Notes: a model not told the origin generated them from the letters alone. Shown: positions 51,374 through 61,667, numbered from the stretch's first letter. The stretch is 64,000 nt of DNA from Paraflavitalea soli (GCF_003555545.1 NZ_CP032157.1:4778546-4842545), one strand, 5' to 3'. A program made the numbers and translations.

Positions 51374-54300
51374 TTACTGCGTCACCCTGATAACCCCTGC
51401 CCCATTATAAGAATGGTACTCCCCATTATACATCGCATCCGCACTTACAGGTCCCATCTTGTACAATCCGGGCGATACCGCCCGCACCGCATAATAGTAT
51501 GTTTGGCGCGAGCTGGTCAGGTCTACAAACAGGTTGATACGGTCATCCCGCACATCCAGGTACGTAGGCGTATGCCCATCCTTGATCCAGTCCATACCCG
51601 GTATCTCTTTCGTGCGGGGATTCTCTATTTCAAAACCAGCCGGCAGCAGATCCGTGATCACCACATTCTCCACATCACCATTATAGGCCTTTTCCAGGGT
51701 GATCTGCACGACCACCATATCATTCTGCTTAAAGGTATTCCCTGTCACCACCCGGCCATAACGGTCAAAGAATTTACGGCGCACCCGGATGTAATTGTCC
51801 TCTTCCTTATAGCTGCCGCTCACACTGATCCCTTCACTTTGCCAGAAGTAATAGAGCCTTCCCTCTCCTTTAGTCGTGATCTCTACATTATTGTTACCCA
51901 GTTGCTGCGCATTTAATTTCAGCGTATTTGCCTCCGCTTTGCCTACCGTTTTACCATTTACCTTCACCTCCGCTGTCACCGTGGCCTTATTCGCCGCCCG
52001 CGCCTGCTTGCCCAGCGCCAGGAAGCTGAAAGAACACTCCTGCGTACTATACCAGGTACGTTGTTTGAGCTGCTTGGCCACATGCGCCGTCATGATAGGT
52101 ATTTGCGGGTTGCCCGGATCAACATCCAGCAGCGCATTTAAGGAAACCGCTTCATCCCGGATATCCGAATAGAAACTGCCACCCGTTTGCGCCACCGACA
52201 CTTCTCCCGTAAAGGAGGTAGGCAACAATTCCCTGAACTTGGCTTTATCCCCCGCAATCGCATACGCTACCCCCAACAGGTATTTTCCATCCAGGCTCAA
52301 CAATGCCGGATTAGCCTTATAATAGTTCATCGTCGAAACATTAGGCTTGCCCGCCAATGCCAACACATACAGGCTGTAAGCAACCTCTTTGGGCGCTATT
52401 TTCTTCTGCTCTTTCTGATTATAATAATAGTTGATCGTCTCTTTATCCCGGAGGCGGTTATTCATAAAGCTGGTGAGACCATTCAGCAAACTCTTGTCCA
52501 CATCAAAACCCGCTTTCTGCGCTTCTATCAGGAAGTGAGCAGCATATATAGAGGTCCACCACTGCTCCGTGCCTTCCCCATCCCACAACGTCACACCACC
52601 TGTGCGCAGCTGGCGCAGCTTGATCTTACGGATCGCTTCCAGTACATTCCAGTTGGCTCCTGAATTACCCGCTTGCTTTGTCTGCATTTGCTGCGCCATA
52701 TCATCGTAATACAATTGCGGGAAGGCCGCCGACACCGTTTGCTCCGTACAGCCATAAGGATATTGCACCAGGTAACGCAATTGTTTACCCAGTTCCAGCG
52801 CAGGACTGCGGCTTACCACCAATTGGTAATCCGCACTACCCGCCATGAAATCATTCAATGGTATATTGATCCGTTGCGTATTGCCGCCTGTAAGACTACC
52901 CGCTCCTGTTACCACCTGCAAAGGCGAAGCAGGCCGCACACTGATCTCCGTTTCATCCGTAAACTTCTCGCCCAATCCCTGCACTTCCACAGATACTTTG
53001 CCTACATTGACAGCCGGTGCAGCCACCACCTGGAATACCGCACGGCTTTCACTATTGGCATTCAACGACACCGATTGTTTGCTGTCTCCTACCACTTTAA
53101 GCGGTCCACTCACCGACAGCGTAGCAGTTGCTGAAGTACTCTTGGCCGTGGTATTCGTAATAATCACCGGCACAGTAGCCGTATCGCCCGGGCTCAGGAA
53201 CCTGGGCAGCGCCGTACTCAGTACCAGCGGATCAGCCACCGTAATGGCGCTTTCACTGCTGCCAAAACTCTCATCTTTATAGGCCACCGCCATCAGCCGT
53301 ACTTCTCCACTGAACTGCGGAATATCAAATTCAAAGCTGGCATTACCACTGCCATCTGCTTTGGCAATACCACTCCAGTAAGAAACGATCTTAATCCGCT
53401 TGGCAGGCATCGGGTTCGTACGCTTGTTCATTTCCAGATCACCGTCACCACCCGTACTGCTCAATCGCGCCCTTAGTTCAGGGAACAACAGCGGGTACAT
53501 ATCATAAGCCTGCACTTCCAGCGATTTGGGTGCATAGAAATAACCATAAGGATCCGGTGTTTTGAAATCACTCACCTGCAATACCCCATTATCCACCGCA
53601 GCCAGCGTAACAAAGCTGCCCGGCTTGGCCTTTACCGTCACCTTCTGATGTGTGCGCGAACGAACAGCTTTCTGCGCTTCAATCGTAACCGCTATTTTAC
53701 GATCCGTTTCTTCCACCCTGATGCTCTGGAAGCCATGCGCTACCGTAAGCGGTATTTCACTTACATCATGTGGCTTGATCAACGTAGCCGTCACATATAC
53801 ATTGGGCAAATGATCAGGGGTCAGTTTCAGGTCCACAGAGGCAGTGCGGTTCTCCACATTCACGTATTGATAAGAGACCACTTTATCCGTTTCCATGGTC
53901 ACCAGCATACGGCCGCTAAAAGGAGTTTTAAACAATACCTTGGCGCTTTCTCCCGTCTGATAGGCCGATTTATCCATGCTGATATCGATATTACCTTCTG
54001 TATCCACTTCAAAGGAGCTATTGTCGCCACCCCAGGAGCCATAGCTGTAGAAGCTGCGGCTTACATAGCTCGATGCGCCCGGTATCGCCACCCGCATTTC
54101 ATAATTGCCGGGAGAGCGGGGCACAAAAGAGAAAGCTGTATTCTCACCATTCACCGCCAGCACCTGCTGCGCTACCACCTTATCATCCTGCTGCGATTCA
54201 TAGCGGAAGTAACTACCCTCTTTCCTTAATATAGTGCGGTATTCATGCTTGATCACTTTGATCTCTGCTTTGGCGCCATTGGCAATGCCCTCGTTTCTGT

Positions 54301-56782
54301 CCAATGCGATCAGCGGAAATTTGATCGACTGGTTGAGCGGATAATACCAATAGCCGTCACTGCCCACACCAAAATACACCTGCTGCGTAAAGATATCGGC
54401 AGAAGTGCTGCGGCTTACAGGCCGGCCTGTTTCATCAAATACCGTAGCATAGAACGTAGCCTGCAGCAGCCCTTTATTCGCATACAACTCCGGTACTTCA
54501 TAGCTCATCGTAGCATTGCCATTGTCATCCGTTTTACCTTCTTTTACATCCTTTTCGAAAGATATCCCCTGGTTCTGGATCGAGAAATTGAACCGGTTAT
54601 ATTTCTTGGGGCTAAAGTATTTCTGTTTTACCTGTATTTCTGCTTCGTAATTGCGGTTGGCCGCCGGTGGACCAAAGAAGTTAACCGCATTGATACTCAA
54701 AGTGCCTGTTTGCCCTGGCAACAGGAAAGGTTTGTCGAGTTTGGCAGCTACCTTGATCCTGTCAGGTACAAACTCCTCGATGCTGAAATTCTTACTGCCC
54801 AGCAACACATCATTGGAGGTATACACTTCTAATGTATAGCTGCCCGTAATGGCCGATGTGGCGATATCCACATCCGCTTCCAGCGAGCCCTGTGCATTCA
54901 GGTTTTTACGGAATGTTTTTAGCTCCTTACCATTCGGCATCAGGAACTTCATCTTTACCGGCAACTCTCCGGGCGACTTCCACAACCTGTCCCGCAGGAT
55001 CACCGAGAAGTTGACCTTCTCACCGGGGCGGTAAATATCCCTCTCCGCATAAATGAAAGCATCCATGCCCGTGCTGTTGCTGCGTTTACCCCCTACCTCA
55101 AAGCGGGAAGTATTCACCCTTGTATTATTGAAAGGCAGGTAATTAAAATCATCCCCTGTTTTGGCAATGATCATCGCCGGACGGAAACCCGCAAACTCCT
55201 TACGTGCCAACGCCAGTTCTGCCACACCCTCTGCATTTGTGGTACCCATACCCAGCACCTGGTTGTTATTGCCATAGGCGATCACATTCACCCCATTTAC
55301 CGCTTCCGCTGTTTTGATCGAATTGGCAAATACGAATATCTTGTCCTTCCCTTCCTTGGCGATCAGCCCCAGGTCCGATTTGGATATAAACCGGCTGTCC
55401 GTCACCCAGTAATCCGTAGCCGACCGTATCTTGATATGATAAATGCCTTTGAAATCCGGTAAGCGGTCCTCCACATTGAACGTAAACAGACGGCTGTTGC
55501 CAAATTTGGGCAGCGAGCGCGTATCGATCTCTTTTTCGTAGACCACATCACCCACCGATAGGTCGCCACCGCTGCCATAATCGTCCTCATAATACTCTCC
55601 TTCATCATCCGAACTGTTGCGTGCGTCTTTTGGATAATAACCATAACGCTGCGCAAACAACAGGTTGCTCTCATAGATCTTCGAGATGATCACTTTTACC
55701 TTAGGTATGTTGATGATCTTCACTTCTATATTCTGACTGCCTTTCGAAGAAAGGTATACCCCTTTACTATTGCCAAAGCTGAGCGAGGGTTCCAGCTCAC
55801 CAAAAGCTACATTGCCTTTGTACTCTTCCCGCAGCACGCCACCAATGCGGCCGCGCAGCCCCTTACCGATCGTAATGCTATAGGTTTTATCCGCATCAAA
55901 ACTTTCACTGTTGATGCTGAAACCATCATCCGTTTGTGCTACCGTAAACTTAACCGCCGGATCAAATTGTATCCGGGAACCGATGTTCTCCATCACCACC
56001 TGCTGGCTGGTACGCACATACACCGTACCGCCCGTACCATCATGTTCCGCCGTCACGTCATTAATACTAAGATTGAAGGGTGATGGGATGATCAGCTTAT
56101 TCTCAATGGCCTCTTTTGTACCATTCGTGCCACCATCCGGCACCAGCCCTTTATCCAGCGTTACCTTGGCGTCCAGGTCCTTGTCTTCTGCTTTGATGCC
56201 CAATATGCGTAAAGAAACTTTGCTGTCATTGCTCAGCGTAAGCACATCATAGCTGGCAGCTTTGCCGCCTATCTCCAGCTTCATCTTTTCCTTGATCGTG
56301 GCAGGATTTACCGGGTAATTGAAATACAGGTCTACCTGCGGTACTGCCGTAGTGCTGCGTTCATCCGCCAGCGTCCAGGTCACATTCGTATTGTCCAGTT
56401 GCAGGTAGGGCGTGGTGAAGCTGATCTCATCTGCCTTGCCGATCTTACCATATTTACTGTGTTGGAGAATATCACTATTTAGCTTAGCCTTGAAACTGGT
56501 AGCCGGTGGTAAAGGCCTGGAAGGCGAGAATACCAGTTGATCCGGTGATTCCCACCGAAAACGCCCCGGTATCTTCGGTTCAAAGCTGATATAATCAGTA
56601 GAATCCCACTGGTTCAGCAGCGAATCTGCTACCAGCGACTTATCAAAACGGAATACCAGGTTGCCCAGCGACTGCACTTCGCCTTTGGCATTTGTATAAT
56701 CGAGGTTTACAATACTCCGATTACAGGCGAGCAAAAAAATAACAACCAATACGGTTGTTAAGGCCAACGATTGTTTACGCAT
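51374..56782 (-). CDS. Bacterial alpha-2-macroglobulin family lipoprotein
   Basis: A very large (1802 residues) periplasmic lipoprotein that traps proteases. Signal peptide and lipobox LLAC (Cys20). Successive macroglobulin-type beta domains are visible, for example VNFSVILRDRLWKSPGELPV and the bait-region-adjacent WYYPLNQSIKFPLIALDRNE. The alpha-2-macroglobulin signature appears as SYWSGIAKADGSGNASFEFD. The thioester motif is intact: YPYGCTEQTVSAAFPQL, with Cys1345 and Gln1348, so covalent trapping is expected. The C-terminal receptor-like domain ends near YHSYNGAGVIRVTQ. In E. coli the homologous gene sits next to pbpC; here pbpC lies on the other side of one nuclease gene and is divergent. 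Terminator at 51315-51344. Confidence 0.95.
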   Translation of the reverse strand: MRKQSLALTTVLVVIFLLACNRSIVNLDYTNAKGEVQSLGNLVFRFDKSLVADSLLNQWDSTDYISFEPKIPGRFRWESPDQLVFSPSRPLPPATSFKAKLNSDILQHSKYGKIGKADEISFTTPYLQLDNTNVTWTLADERSTTAVPQVDLYFNYPVNPATIKEKMKLEIGGKAASYDVLTLSNDSKVSLRILGIKAEDKDLDAKVTLDKGLVPDGGTNGTKEAIENKLIIPSPFNLSINDVTAEHDGTGGTVYVRTSQQVVMENIGSRIQFDPAVKFTVAQTDDGFSINSESFDADKTYSITIGKGLRGRIGGVLREEYKGNVAFGELEPSLSFGNSKGVYLSSKGSQNIEVKIINIPKVKVIISKIYESNLLFAQRYGYYPKDARNSSDDEGEYYEDDYGSGGDLSVGDVVYEKEIDTRSLPKFGNSRLFTFNVEDRLPDFKGIYHIKIRSATDYWVTDSRFISKSDLGLIAKEGKDKIFVFANSIKTAEAVNGVNVIAYGNNNQVLGMGTTNAEGVAELALARKEFAGFRPAMIIAKTGDDFNYLPFNNTRVNTSRFEVGGKRSNSTGMDAFIYAERDIYRPGEKVNFSVILRDRLWKSPGELPVKMKFLMPNGKELKTFRKNLNAQGSLEADVDIATSAITGSYTLEVYTSNDVLLGSKNFSIEEFVPDRIKVAAKLDKPFLLPGQTGTLSINAVNFFGPPAANRNYEAEIQVKQKYFSPKKYNRFNFSIQNQGISFEKDVKEGKTDDNGNATMSYEVPELYANKGLLQATFYATVFDETGRPVSRSTSADIFTQQVYFGVGSDGYWYYPLNQSIKFPLIALDRNEGIANGAKAEIKVIKHEYRTILRKEGSYFRYESQQDDKVVAQQVLAVNGENTAFSFVPRSPGNYEMRVAIPGASSYVSRSFYSYGSWGGDNSSFEVDTEGNIDISMDKSAYQTGESAKVLFKTPFSGRMLVTMETDKVVSYQYVNVENRTASVDLKLTPDHLPNVYVTATLIKPHDVSEIPLTVAHGFQSIRVEETDRKIAVTIEAQKAVRSRTHQKVTVKAKPGSFVTLAAVDNGVLQVSDFKTPDPYGYFYAPKSLEVQAYDMYPLLFPELRARLSSTGGDGDLEMNKRTNPMPAKRIKIVSYWSGIAKADGSGNASFEFDIPQFSGEVRLMAVAYKDESFGSSESAITVADPLVLSTALPRFLSPGDTATVPVIITNTTAKSTSATATLSVSGPLKVVGDSKQSVSLNANSESRAVFQVVAAPAVNVGKVSVEVQGLGEKFTDETEISVRPASPLQVVTGAGSLTGGNTQRINIPLNDFMAGSADYQLVVSRSPALELGKQLRYLVQYPYGCTEQTVSAAFPQLYYDDMAQQMQTKQAGNSGANWNVLEAIRKIKLRQLRTGGVTLWDGEGTEQWWTSIYAAHFLIEAQKAGFDVDKSLLNGLTSFMNNRLRDKETINYYYNQKEQKKIAPKEVAYSLYVLALAGKPNVSTMNYYKANPALLSLDGKYLLGVAYAIAGDKAKFRELLPTSFTGEVSVAQTGGSFYSDIRDEAVSLNALLDVDPGNPQIPIMTAHVAKQLKQRTWYSTQECSFSFLALGKQARAANKATVTAEVKVNGKTVGKAEANTLKLNAQQLGNNNVEITTKGEGRLYYFWQSEGISVSGSYKEEDNYIRVRRKFFDRYGRVVTGNTFKQNDMVVVQITLEKAYNGDVENVVITDLLPAGFEIENPRTKEIPGMDWIKDGHTPTYLDVRDDRINLFVDLTSSRQTYYYAVRAVSPGLYKMGPVSADAMYNGEYHSYNGAGVIRVTQ

Positions 56783-57125
56783 AAAGGGTTAACATTAAAC
56801 GTGATGGTTAAGGAAAAGCGGGGGAAAAGTACAAAATATAGCCGATTACCCAGCGTTCGTTAAAGGTTATATCCGGAATATCCCGGAATACCATGAGAAA
56901 CGAGGGCATATCTATGATGATCATACAGCCCACTGCCTTCAACAGGCGAGTCGGCCGTTGTATCATCTCCGGTTGAAAAACCTTTGTAACCGGAACCAAT
57001 AAATAAAAATGAAAAGCTAAGGAGGGATGGTGGACGAAAACATAAAAATGATTTCATACGAAAGATACATAACGGGCAATGGCATTTGCAAATTGCATCC
57101 GATAAGGATTTGTTAATTCGTATTT
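56783..57125. other. Upstream region of the alpha-2-macroglobulin gene
   Basis: 343 bases without a supported gene. A -7-like TATATTTTG read leftward lies near 56835, about 50 bases before the start codon, and a CCGGTT/AACCGG inverted repeat near 56969-56993. Leftward open frames here look spurious. Confidence 0.4.
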
Positions 57126-58124
57126 TTATACTTCCAGCAATTTATTCAATGCCTTTTGCAGTTGTGCCTTATCGGGCAAATAAAGCTGGTATTTGCCCAA
57201 TAGTACTTTATTGGTGATACTTCCGGTTGCATATTCTACCAGCACCTGGTCATTATAAGCGCCCAGCAATATGCCTATTGGCTCATTGTCGCCCTCAGTA
57301 GCCTCTTCTTTCTTAAAATAATTGATATAAAGATTCATTTGCCCTATATCTGTATGCTCTATTTCACCACGTTTCAGGTCTATCAATACAAAGCATTTGA
57401 GTATTCTGTGGTAAAAAAGCAAATCAACACGGAAATGCTTGCCCCCAATACTCATCCGGTATTGCCTGGCAATAAAAGCAAACCCCTTACCCAGTTCAAG
57501 AAAAAGCTGTTGTAGATTATTGATCAGCTTCTCCTCCAGTTCACTCTCCAGGTATTGATGCTGCTCCGGGATATTAAGGAATTCAAGCACAAATGGGTCT
57601 CTTAAAAGATCTTCCGCCTGGTGTACCTCATGGCCCTGGTTAGCCAATTTAAGTATCCCCTCCTTGTCTGTACTAACAGCCAACCGGTGAAAAAGCATGC
57701 ATTTCATCTGTCTTTTCAATTCCCTTACACTCCATTTTTCCTTTTCACATTGTTTGGCGTAAAAGCCTATTTCCAGTTCAGAATCTGCCTTCAATATTTC
57801 ATAATAATGACTCCATGTCAATTTGCGGGACACTGTCCCGCATATTTGAAAACTAAGATACAACTTCCTAATATACTGCAAGTTAGACCTGCCAAATCCT
57901 TTTCCGTAAGCTTGCGTGAGATCTTTGGAAAGCCTTTCGAATAAACGGGAGCCATATTCAGCCTTTTCATTGCCCTGTTGTTCATATTCAACTATATGAC
58001 GGCCAATTTCCCAATAGGTCTGTACCAGGATGGTATTAACCTGTTGTGCCGCTTTCTCCCTGCCGGCAATTAGCAGTTGTCCAATGCTTGTGATGAGTTG
58101 TTTATACTGGTGCTGTAATTCCAT
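57126..58124 (-). CDS. DUF1016 family PD-(D/E)XK nuclease (YhcG-like)
   Basis: A 332-residue protein. The N-terminal winged-helix-like domain (about 5-155) has YWEIGRHIVEYEQQGNEKAE, the conserved GFGRSNLQYIRKLY and the short CGTVSRKLTWSHYYEIL motif. The C-terminal nuclease domain (about 205-330) has the catalytic PD-(D/E)XK pattern FRVDLLFYHRILKCFVLIDL followed by KRG and GQMNLYINYF. Members are probably DNA nucleases of unclear purpose, often in variable genomic regions; some are linked to anti-phage or mobile functions. Here the gene separates the alpha-2-macroglobulin gene from pbpC. The codons for the CGTVSRK motif form an internal palindrome whose core recurs upstream. Confidence 0.88.
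   Translation of the reverse strand: MELQHQYKQLITSIGQLLIAGREKAAQQVNTILVQTYWEIGRHIVEYEQQGNEKAEYGSRLFERLSKDLTQAYGKGFGRSNLQYIRKLYLSFQICGTVSRKLTWSHYYEILKADSELEIGFYAKQCEKEKWSVRELKRQMKCMLFHRLAVSTDKEGILKLANQGHEVHQAEDLLRDPFVLEFLNIPEQHQYLESELEEKLINNLQQLFLELGKGFAFIARQYRMSIGGKHFRVDLLFYHRILKCFVLIDLKRGEIEHTDIGQMNLYINYFKKEEATEGDNEPIGILLGAYNDQVLVEYATGSITNKVLLGKYQLYLPDKAQLQKALNKLLEV
57824..57842. repeat. 19-bp palindrome inside the DUF1016 gene
   Basis: TGCGGGACA and TGTCCCGCA are perfect 9-base arms around one central base, lying in the codons for ICGTVSRK. The core GACA-N-TGTC is shared with the upstream palindrome at 58291-58317. Confidence 0.7.
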
Positions 58125-58290
58125 ACCGAATGATTATTTATGTTAATCAATGAATCATTTGGCTGGGCACGATGCTAATTTATTTAGGAAAGCAGGTCTA
58201 CTTACGCAAATACTTACCCGTTGGATTTATTGATTGCTAAACAATTCTCAGCTTGGATAAATCTTTCGGAAAACCACCAGGAAGAAACCA

Positions 58291-58317
58291 ATTAGTGAGA
58301 CAGTGTCTCACTAATTA
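58291..58317. repeat. 27-bp palindrome upstream of the DUF1016 gene
   Basis: AATTAGTGAGACA and TGTCTCACTAATT are perfect 13-base arms around a single central base, in the 263-base space between the divergent nuclease and pbpC genes. It is a candidate operator or a REP-like element. Confidence 0.8.
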
Positions 58318-58375
58318 GAACCCAACCCAAACTCTTTTAACACAACTGTACATTTTGTTGTAATCCGGAAGACAA

Positions 58376-58383
58376 TATCTTTA
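58376..58383 (+). promoter_or_regulatory. -7-like element TATCTTTA of pbpC
   Basis: Seven of eight matches to TAnnTTTG, four bases before the GTG at 58388. Confidence 0.45.
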
Positions 58384-58387
58384 TCCC

Positions 58388-60730
58388 GTGAAAAACATCC
58401 GGGGCCAACTAAAAAAAGCAGGTAAATGGTTATTGATCGCCAGTGGCGGCCTGTTCCTGCTTTTCCTACTGCTCCAATGGTTGTTTCCCCTACCCGATCA
58501 GGTAGAGTATTCCACCATCATCACCGACAGCAAAGGCGAAGTCGTTCATGCCTTCCTCACCAAAGATGAAAAGTGGCGCATGAAGACCAGCCTCGATGAA
58601 ATATCCCCCCTGCTGCGCAAGACCATCATCGAAAAGGAAGACCAGTATTTCTATTACCATCCCGGCGTCAACTTCCTGGCCATCGGGCGGGCCATGGCCA
58701 AGAATGTCTTTCGCCTCAAACGCACGTCCGGCGCAAGCACCATTACCATGCAGGTGGCCCGCGCACTGGAACCCAAACGCAGAACCTATTTCAATAAATT
58801 CATAGAAATATTCCGGGCTTTTGAACTGGAATGGAAATACTCCAAGGATGAGATATTGCAACTTTACCTCAACCTGGTGCCATACGGCGGCAATATTGAA
58901 GGTGTAAAAAGCGCCTCCACCCTCTACTTCAATAAAAACCCCGATCACCTTTCCCTGGCCGAGATCACCGCCTTGTCCATCATCCCCAACCGGCCTTCCT
59001 CCCTGGTAATGGGCAAAAACAATGACCTCATCGTAAAAGAGCGTAACCGCTGGCTCAGGAAGTTTGCCGCCGACAAAGTATTTACCGAAAAAGAAATACA
59101 GGATGCCCTCAGCGAGCCCCTCAACGCTACCCGCGATGTAGTGCCCAAACTGATCCCTCACCTGGCATGGCGCCTCCGCAAACAGGGCGGCGATATCATC
59201 GCCACCAATATCGAAATGAACACCCAAACCCGGGTCGAGAAATTAGTAGAAGATTATGCACGCTCCCTGCGCCTGAAAAATATCCGCAATGCAGCCGTTG
59301 TCATCATCGATAACCAAACCCATAAAGTAGTCACCTATATTGGTTCCTCAGGGTTTTATGATACATTGGATGCCGGACAGGTCAATGGTGCCGCCGCCAT
59401 CCGCCAACCCGGCAGCACCCTCAAACCCTTGCTGTACGGCCTGTGTATGGATGAAGGCCTCATGACACCCAAAGCCGTGATCACCGATGTGGCCGTCAAT
59501 TATGAAGGATATGCCCCCGAAAATTACGATAAGCAGTTCAATGGCTATGTCACCATGGAATATGCACTGGAACACTCCCTCAACATACCCGCAGTAAAAG
59601 GATTGAAGATGTTTGGAAAAGATAAGCTGGTGCAAAAGCTGGCCGCCTGTGATTTCCGGCAGATCAAAAAAGACCAAAAGAAACTGGGCTTGTCACTCAT
59701 ATTGGGAGGCTGTGGCGCCACACTCGAAGAACTGACAGGACTATACAGCTCTTTTGCCCACGAAGGCAAGTATTTCAAACCCCAATATACCAGGTCCGTG
59801 GACGGAGCCCCTGCCACGGAAGAAGCAGGCAGCCAAAAGGGTTATACCGTCATGAGCCCTGCTGCCACCTTTATGATCAATGAGATCCTGTCCAAAGTAA
59901 ACCGGCCCGATTTCCCCCTCAACTGGCAAAGCACCGAGCACATGCCCAAAATTGCCTGGAAAACAGGCACCTCCTACGGTCGCCGCGATGCCTGGAGCAT
60001 TGGATACAATAAGAATTATACAGTAGGGATTTGGGTGGGGAATTTCTCGGCCCTCGGTATTCCCGAACTCAGCGGCGCCAATGTGGCCACCCCGCTTCTC
60101 TTCAAAGTTTTCAATACCATCGACTATGACAGCGACCAGGAATGGTTCACCCAGCCGAAAGATTGTGAAAGCCGCATCGTGTGTTCAGAGACCGGCATGG
60201 TGCCCGGTGAACACTGCCACAATACCGTAACCGATTTCTTTATTCCCCTGATCTCTTCCACCGCCCCCTGCAACAATATGCAGGAAGTGATGATTTCACC
60301 AGATGAAAAATTGGCTTATTGCAGGATCTGTATGCCCCAGGCCGGCTATAAAAAGAAATGGTATAAAACCGTATCCGCCGAAATGCAGCAATACTACGAC
60401 GAGCACCACATCGCCTATGAGAAAATACCCATCCACAATCCCAATTGTGAAAAAGTATTTGCAGGAGGCGCTCCCGCTATCACCGCTCCACGTCATGGCG
60501 CCGAATACCTCATCAGCAGCAAACACCCCGAGCCATTACAACTCACCTGCCAAACAGGCAATGATGTCAGCAAAGTCTATTGGTATATCAACAACAAGTT
60601 CTATAAAACTGCAGAAGCAAAGACCAAACAATTCTTTATCCCCGAAGAAGGCCCCGTCAAAATTTCCTGTACCGACGATAAAGGCCGCAACAGGGATGTT
60701 TGGATCACCGTAAAGTATGTGAATATGTAA
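58388..60730 (+). CDS. pbpC: Penicillin-binding protein 1C
   Basis: Bifunctional peptidoglycan synthase, 780 residues, GTG start. One N-terminal membrane anchor (about 11-31, KWLLIASGGLFLLFLLLQWL). The glycosyltransferase (GT51) domain has the catalytic IIEKEDQYFYYHPGVNFLAI and SGASTITMQVARAL. The transpeptidase domain has SxxK in RQPGSTLKPLLYG, SxN in EHSLNIPAV and KTG in WKTGTSYGRRDAW. The C-terminal BiPBP_C domain (about 690-775) is present, which distinguishes PBP1C from PBP1A/1B. The start codon follows a -7-like element by four bases. The alpha-2-macroglobulin gene lies across the DUF1016 gene, preserving the known pbpC/A2M association. Confidence 0.95.
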   Translation: MKNIRGQLKKAGKWLLIASGGLFLLFLLLQWLFPLPDQVEYSTIITDSKGEVVHAFLTKDEKWRMKTSLDEISPLLRKTIIEKEDQYFYYHPGVNFLAIGRAMAKNVFRLKRTSGASTITMQVARALEPKRRTYFNKFIEIFRAFELEWKYSKDEILQLYLNLVPYGGNIEGVKSASTLYFNKNPDHLSLAEITALSIIPNRPSSLVMGKNNDLIVKERNRWLRKFAADKVFTEKEIQDALSEPLNATRDVVPKLIPHLAWRLRKQGGDIIATNIEMNTQTRVEKLVEDYARSLRLKNIRNAAVVIIDNQTHKVVTYIGSSGFYDTLDAGQVNGAAAIRQPGSTLKPLLYGLCMDEGLMTPKAVITDVAVNYEGYAPENYDKQFNGYVTMEYALEHSLNIPAVKGLKMFGKDKLVQKLAACDFRQIKKDQKKLGLSLILGGCGATLEELTGLYSSFAHEGKYFKPQYTRSVDGAPATEEAGSQKGYTVMSPAATFMINEILSKVNRPDFPLNWQSTEHMPKIAWKTGTSYGRRDAWSIGYNKNYTVGIWVGNFSALGIPELSGANVATPLLFKVFNTIDYDSDQEWFTQPKDCESRIVCSETGMVPGEHCHNTVTDFFIPLISSTAPCNNMQEVMISPDEKLAYCRICMPQAGYKKKWYKTVSAEMQQYYDEHHIAYEKIPIHNPNCEKVFAGGAPAITAPRHGAEYLISSKHPEPLQLTCQTGNDVSKVYWYINNKFYKTAEAKTKQFFIPEEGPVKISCTDDKGRNRDVWITVKYVNM

Positions 60731-60753
60731 AAGGGAACACCCATTCAATAAAA

Positions 60754-60797
60754 AACTACTGGCAAAAACCTGTATAGTCAGGCTTCTACCAGTAGTT
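60754..60797. terminator. Nested hairpin between convergent pbpC and GIN-domain genes
   Basis: AACTACTGG (60754-60762) pairs with CCAGTAGTT (60789-60797) around an inner CCTG/CAGG hairpin. The T-run is weak, so terminator function is probable but not certain. Confidence 0.55.
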
Positions 60798-60822
60798 CTA
60801 AACTATTAACTACAGACTTGTA

Positions 60823-61545
60823 CTAATCAACTTTCTTCAAACTCCCATTGCCCGTTATATGCGTAGAGGTCTGCGCACTGCCTTTATAGCGTACATCCCC
60901 ATTACCACCGATCCGCACATCCAGTTTTACACTGGCATTCACGTTGGCATTGCCATTGCCGAATATCTCTACTTTGGTAGATTCCGTTTGCAGGTCCATC
61001 GCCTCAATATGACCGTTGCCCGTGGTTTTACAATTGAAGTTACGGGCAAGCCCCTTCACCTCAATACCACCATTGCCCGTAAGCTCCGCTTCGATCTCAG
61101 GCGCATCTACTTCTACTTTCATTTCTGCATTGCCCGTCACCCGCAGATCGATCCGGGATGAATCAGTGAGCTTGGTAGTACTGATAATATTGCCATTTCC
61201 GCTGGAGTGGATCCTGGTAAGACGGGGAGCAGTCACAGTGATCTTGACCGCCCGGCGTGGCTTCAGCCAGAAACCGTCTTTCGTTTCGATCCGGAGCACC
61301 CCATTATCCACAAAGGTCTCTATATAAGGGATGATGTTTTCCTCCGCTTCTATCTTTACCGAATAAGGCCCAATGCCTACATAGGTGTCAAAATTGCTGC
61401 CCCCTACGATGCCTTCAAAACCCGTTTCCGGGCGGTCTACCGTTTGTACATTCCCATTCCCCTTGACCCGTTTACCGGCTACAAAATCGCAGGAAGACAA
61501 TACCAGCGCATTAACAGCGCAAAGAATAAAAATGAGTTTTTTCAT
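60823..61545 (-). CDS. GIN domain (DUF2807) lipoprotein
   Basis: A 240-residue lipoprotein with signal sequence and lipobox LSSC (Cys19). The mature protein is a repetitive right-handed beta structure of the putative auto-transporter adhesin head GIN domain. Repeated S/T-G-N-G turns are visible ([72 protein letters not shown]). The first part has [20 protein letters not shown] and [17 protein letters not shown], standard for the family. The function is unknown; the fold suggests adhesion or a structural role at the cell surface. It is convergent with pbpC. Confidence 0.9.
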   Translation of the reverse strand: MKKLIFILCAVNALVLSSCDFVAGKRVKGNGNVQTVDRPETGFEGIVGGSNFDTYVGIGPYSVKIEAEENIIPYIETFVDNGVLRIETKDGFWLKPRRAVKITVTAPRLTRIHSSGNGNIISTTKLTDSSRIDLRVTGNAEMKVEVDAPEIEAELTGNGGIEVKGLARNFNCKTTGNGHIEAMDLQTESTKVEIFGNGNANVNASVKLDVRIGGNGDVRYKGSAQTSTHITGNGSLKKVD

Positions 61546-61652
61546 GTGTTAGGTGGTTTGGCCTGACAAAAATGCCGATTTATTCGGTGATTTTCATGAT
61601 TAGACGCAAGAGATTAGCAAACGTTACAACATTCCATAAACCTGAAATTTAT

Positions 61653-61660
61653 TACCTTCG
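61653..61660 (+). promoter_or_regulatory. -7-like element TACCTTCG of guaA
   Basis: Seven of eight matches to TAnnTTTG, ending seven bases before the ATG at 61668; gives a very short leader. Confidence 0.45.
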
Positions 61661-61667
61661 CACCACC

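Noticed and set aside
56808-57057. Two overlapping leftward ORFs upstream of the alpha-2-macroglobulin gene
   Set aside because: Short, lacking start signals, and occupying the expected promoter region.
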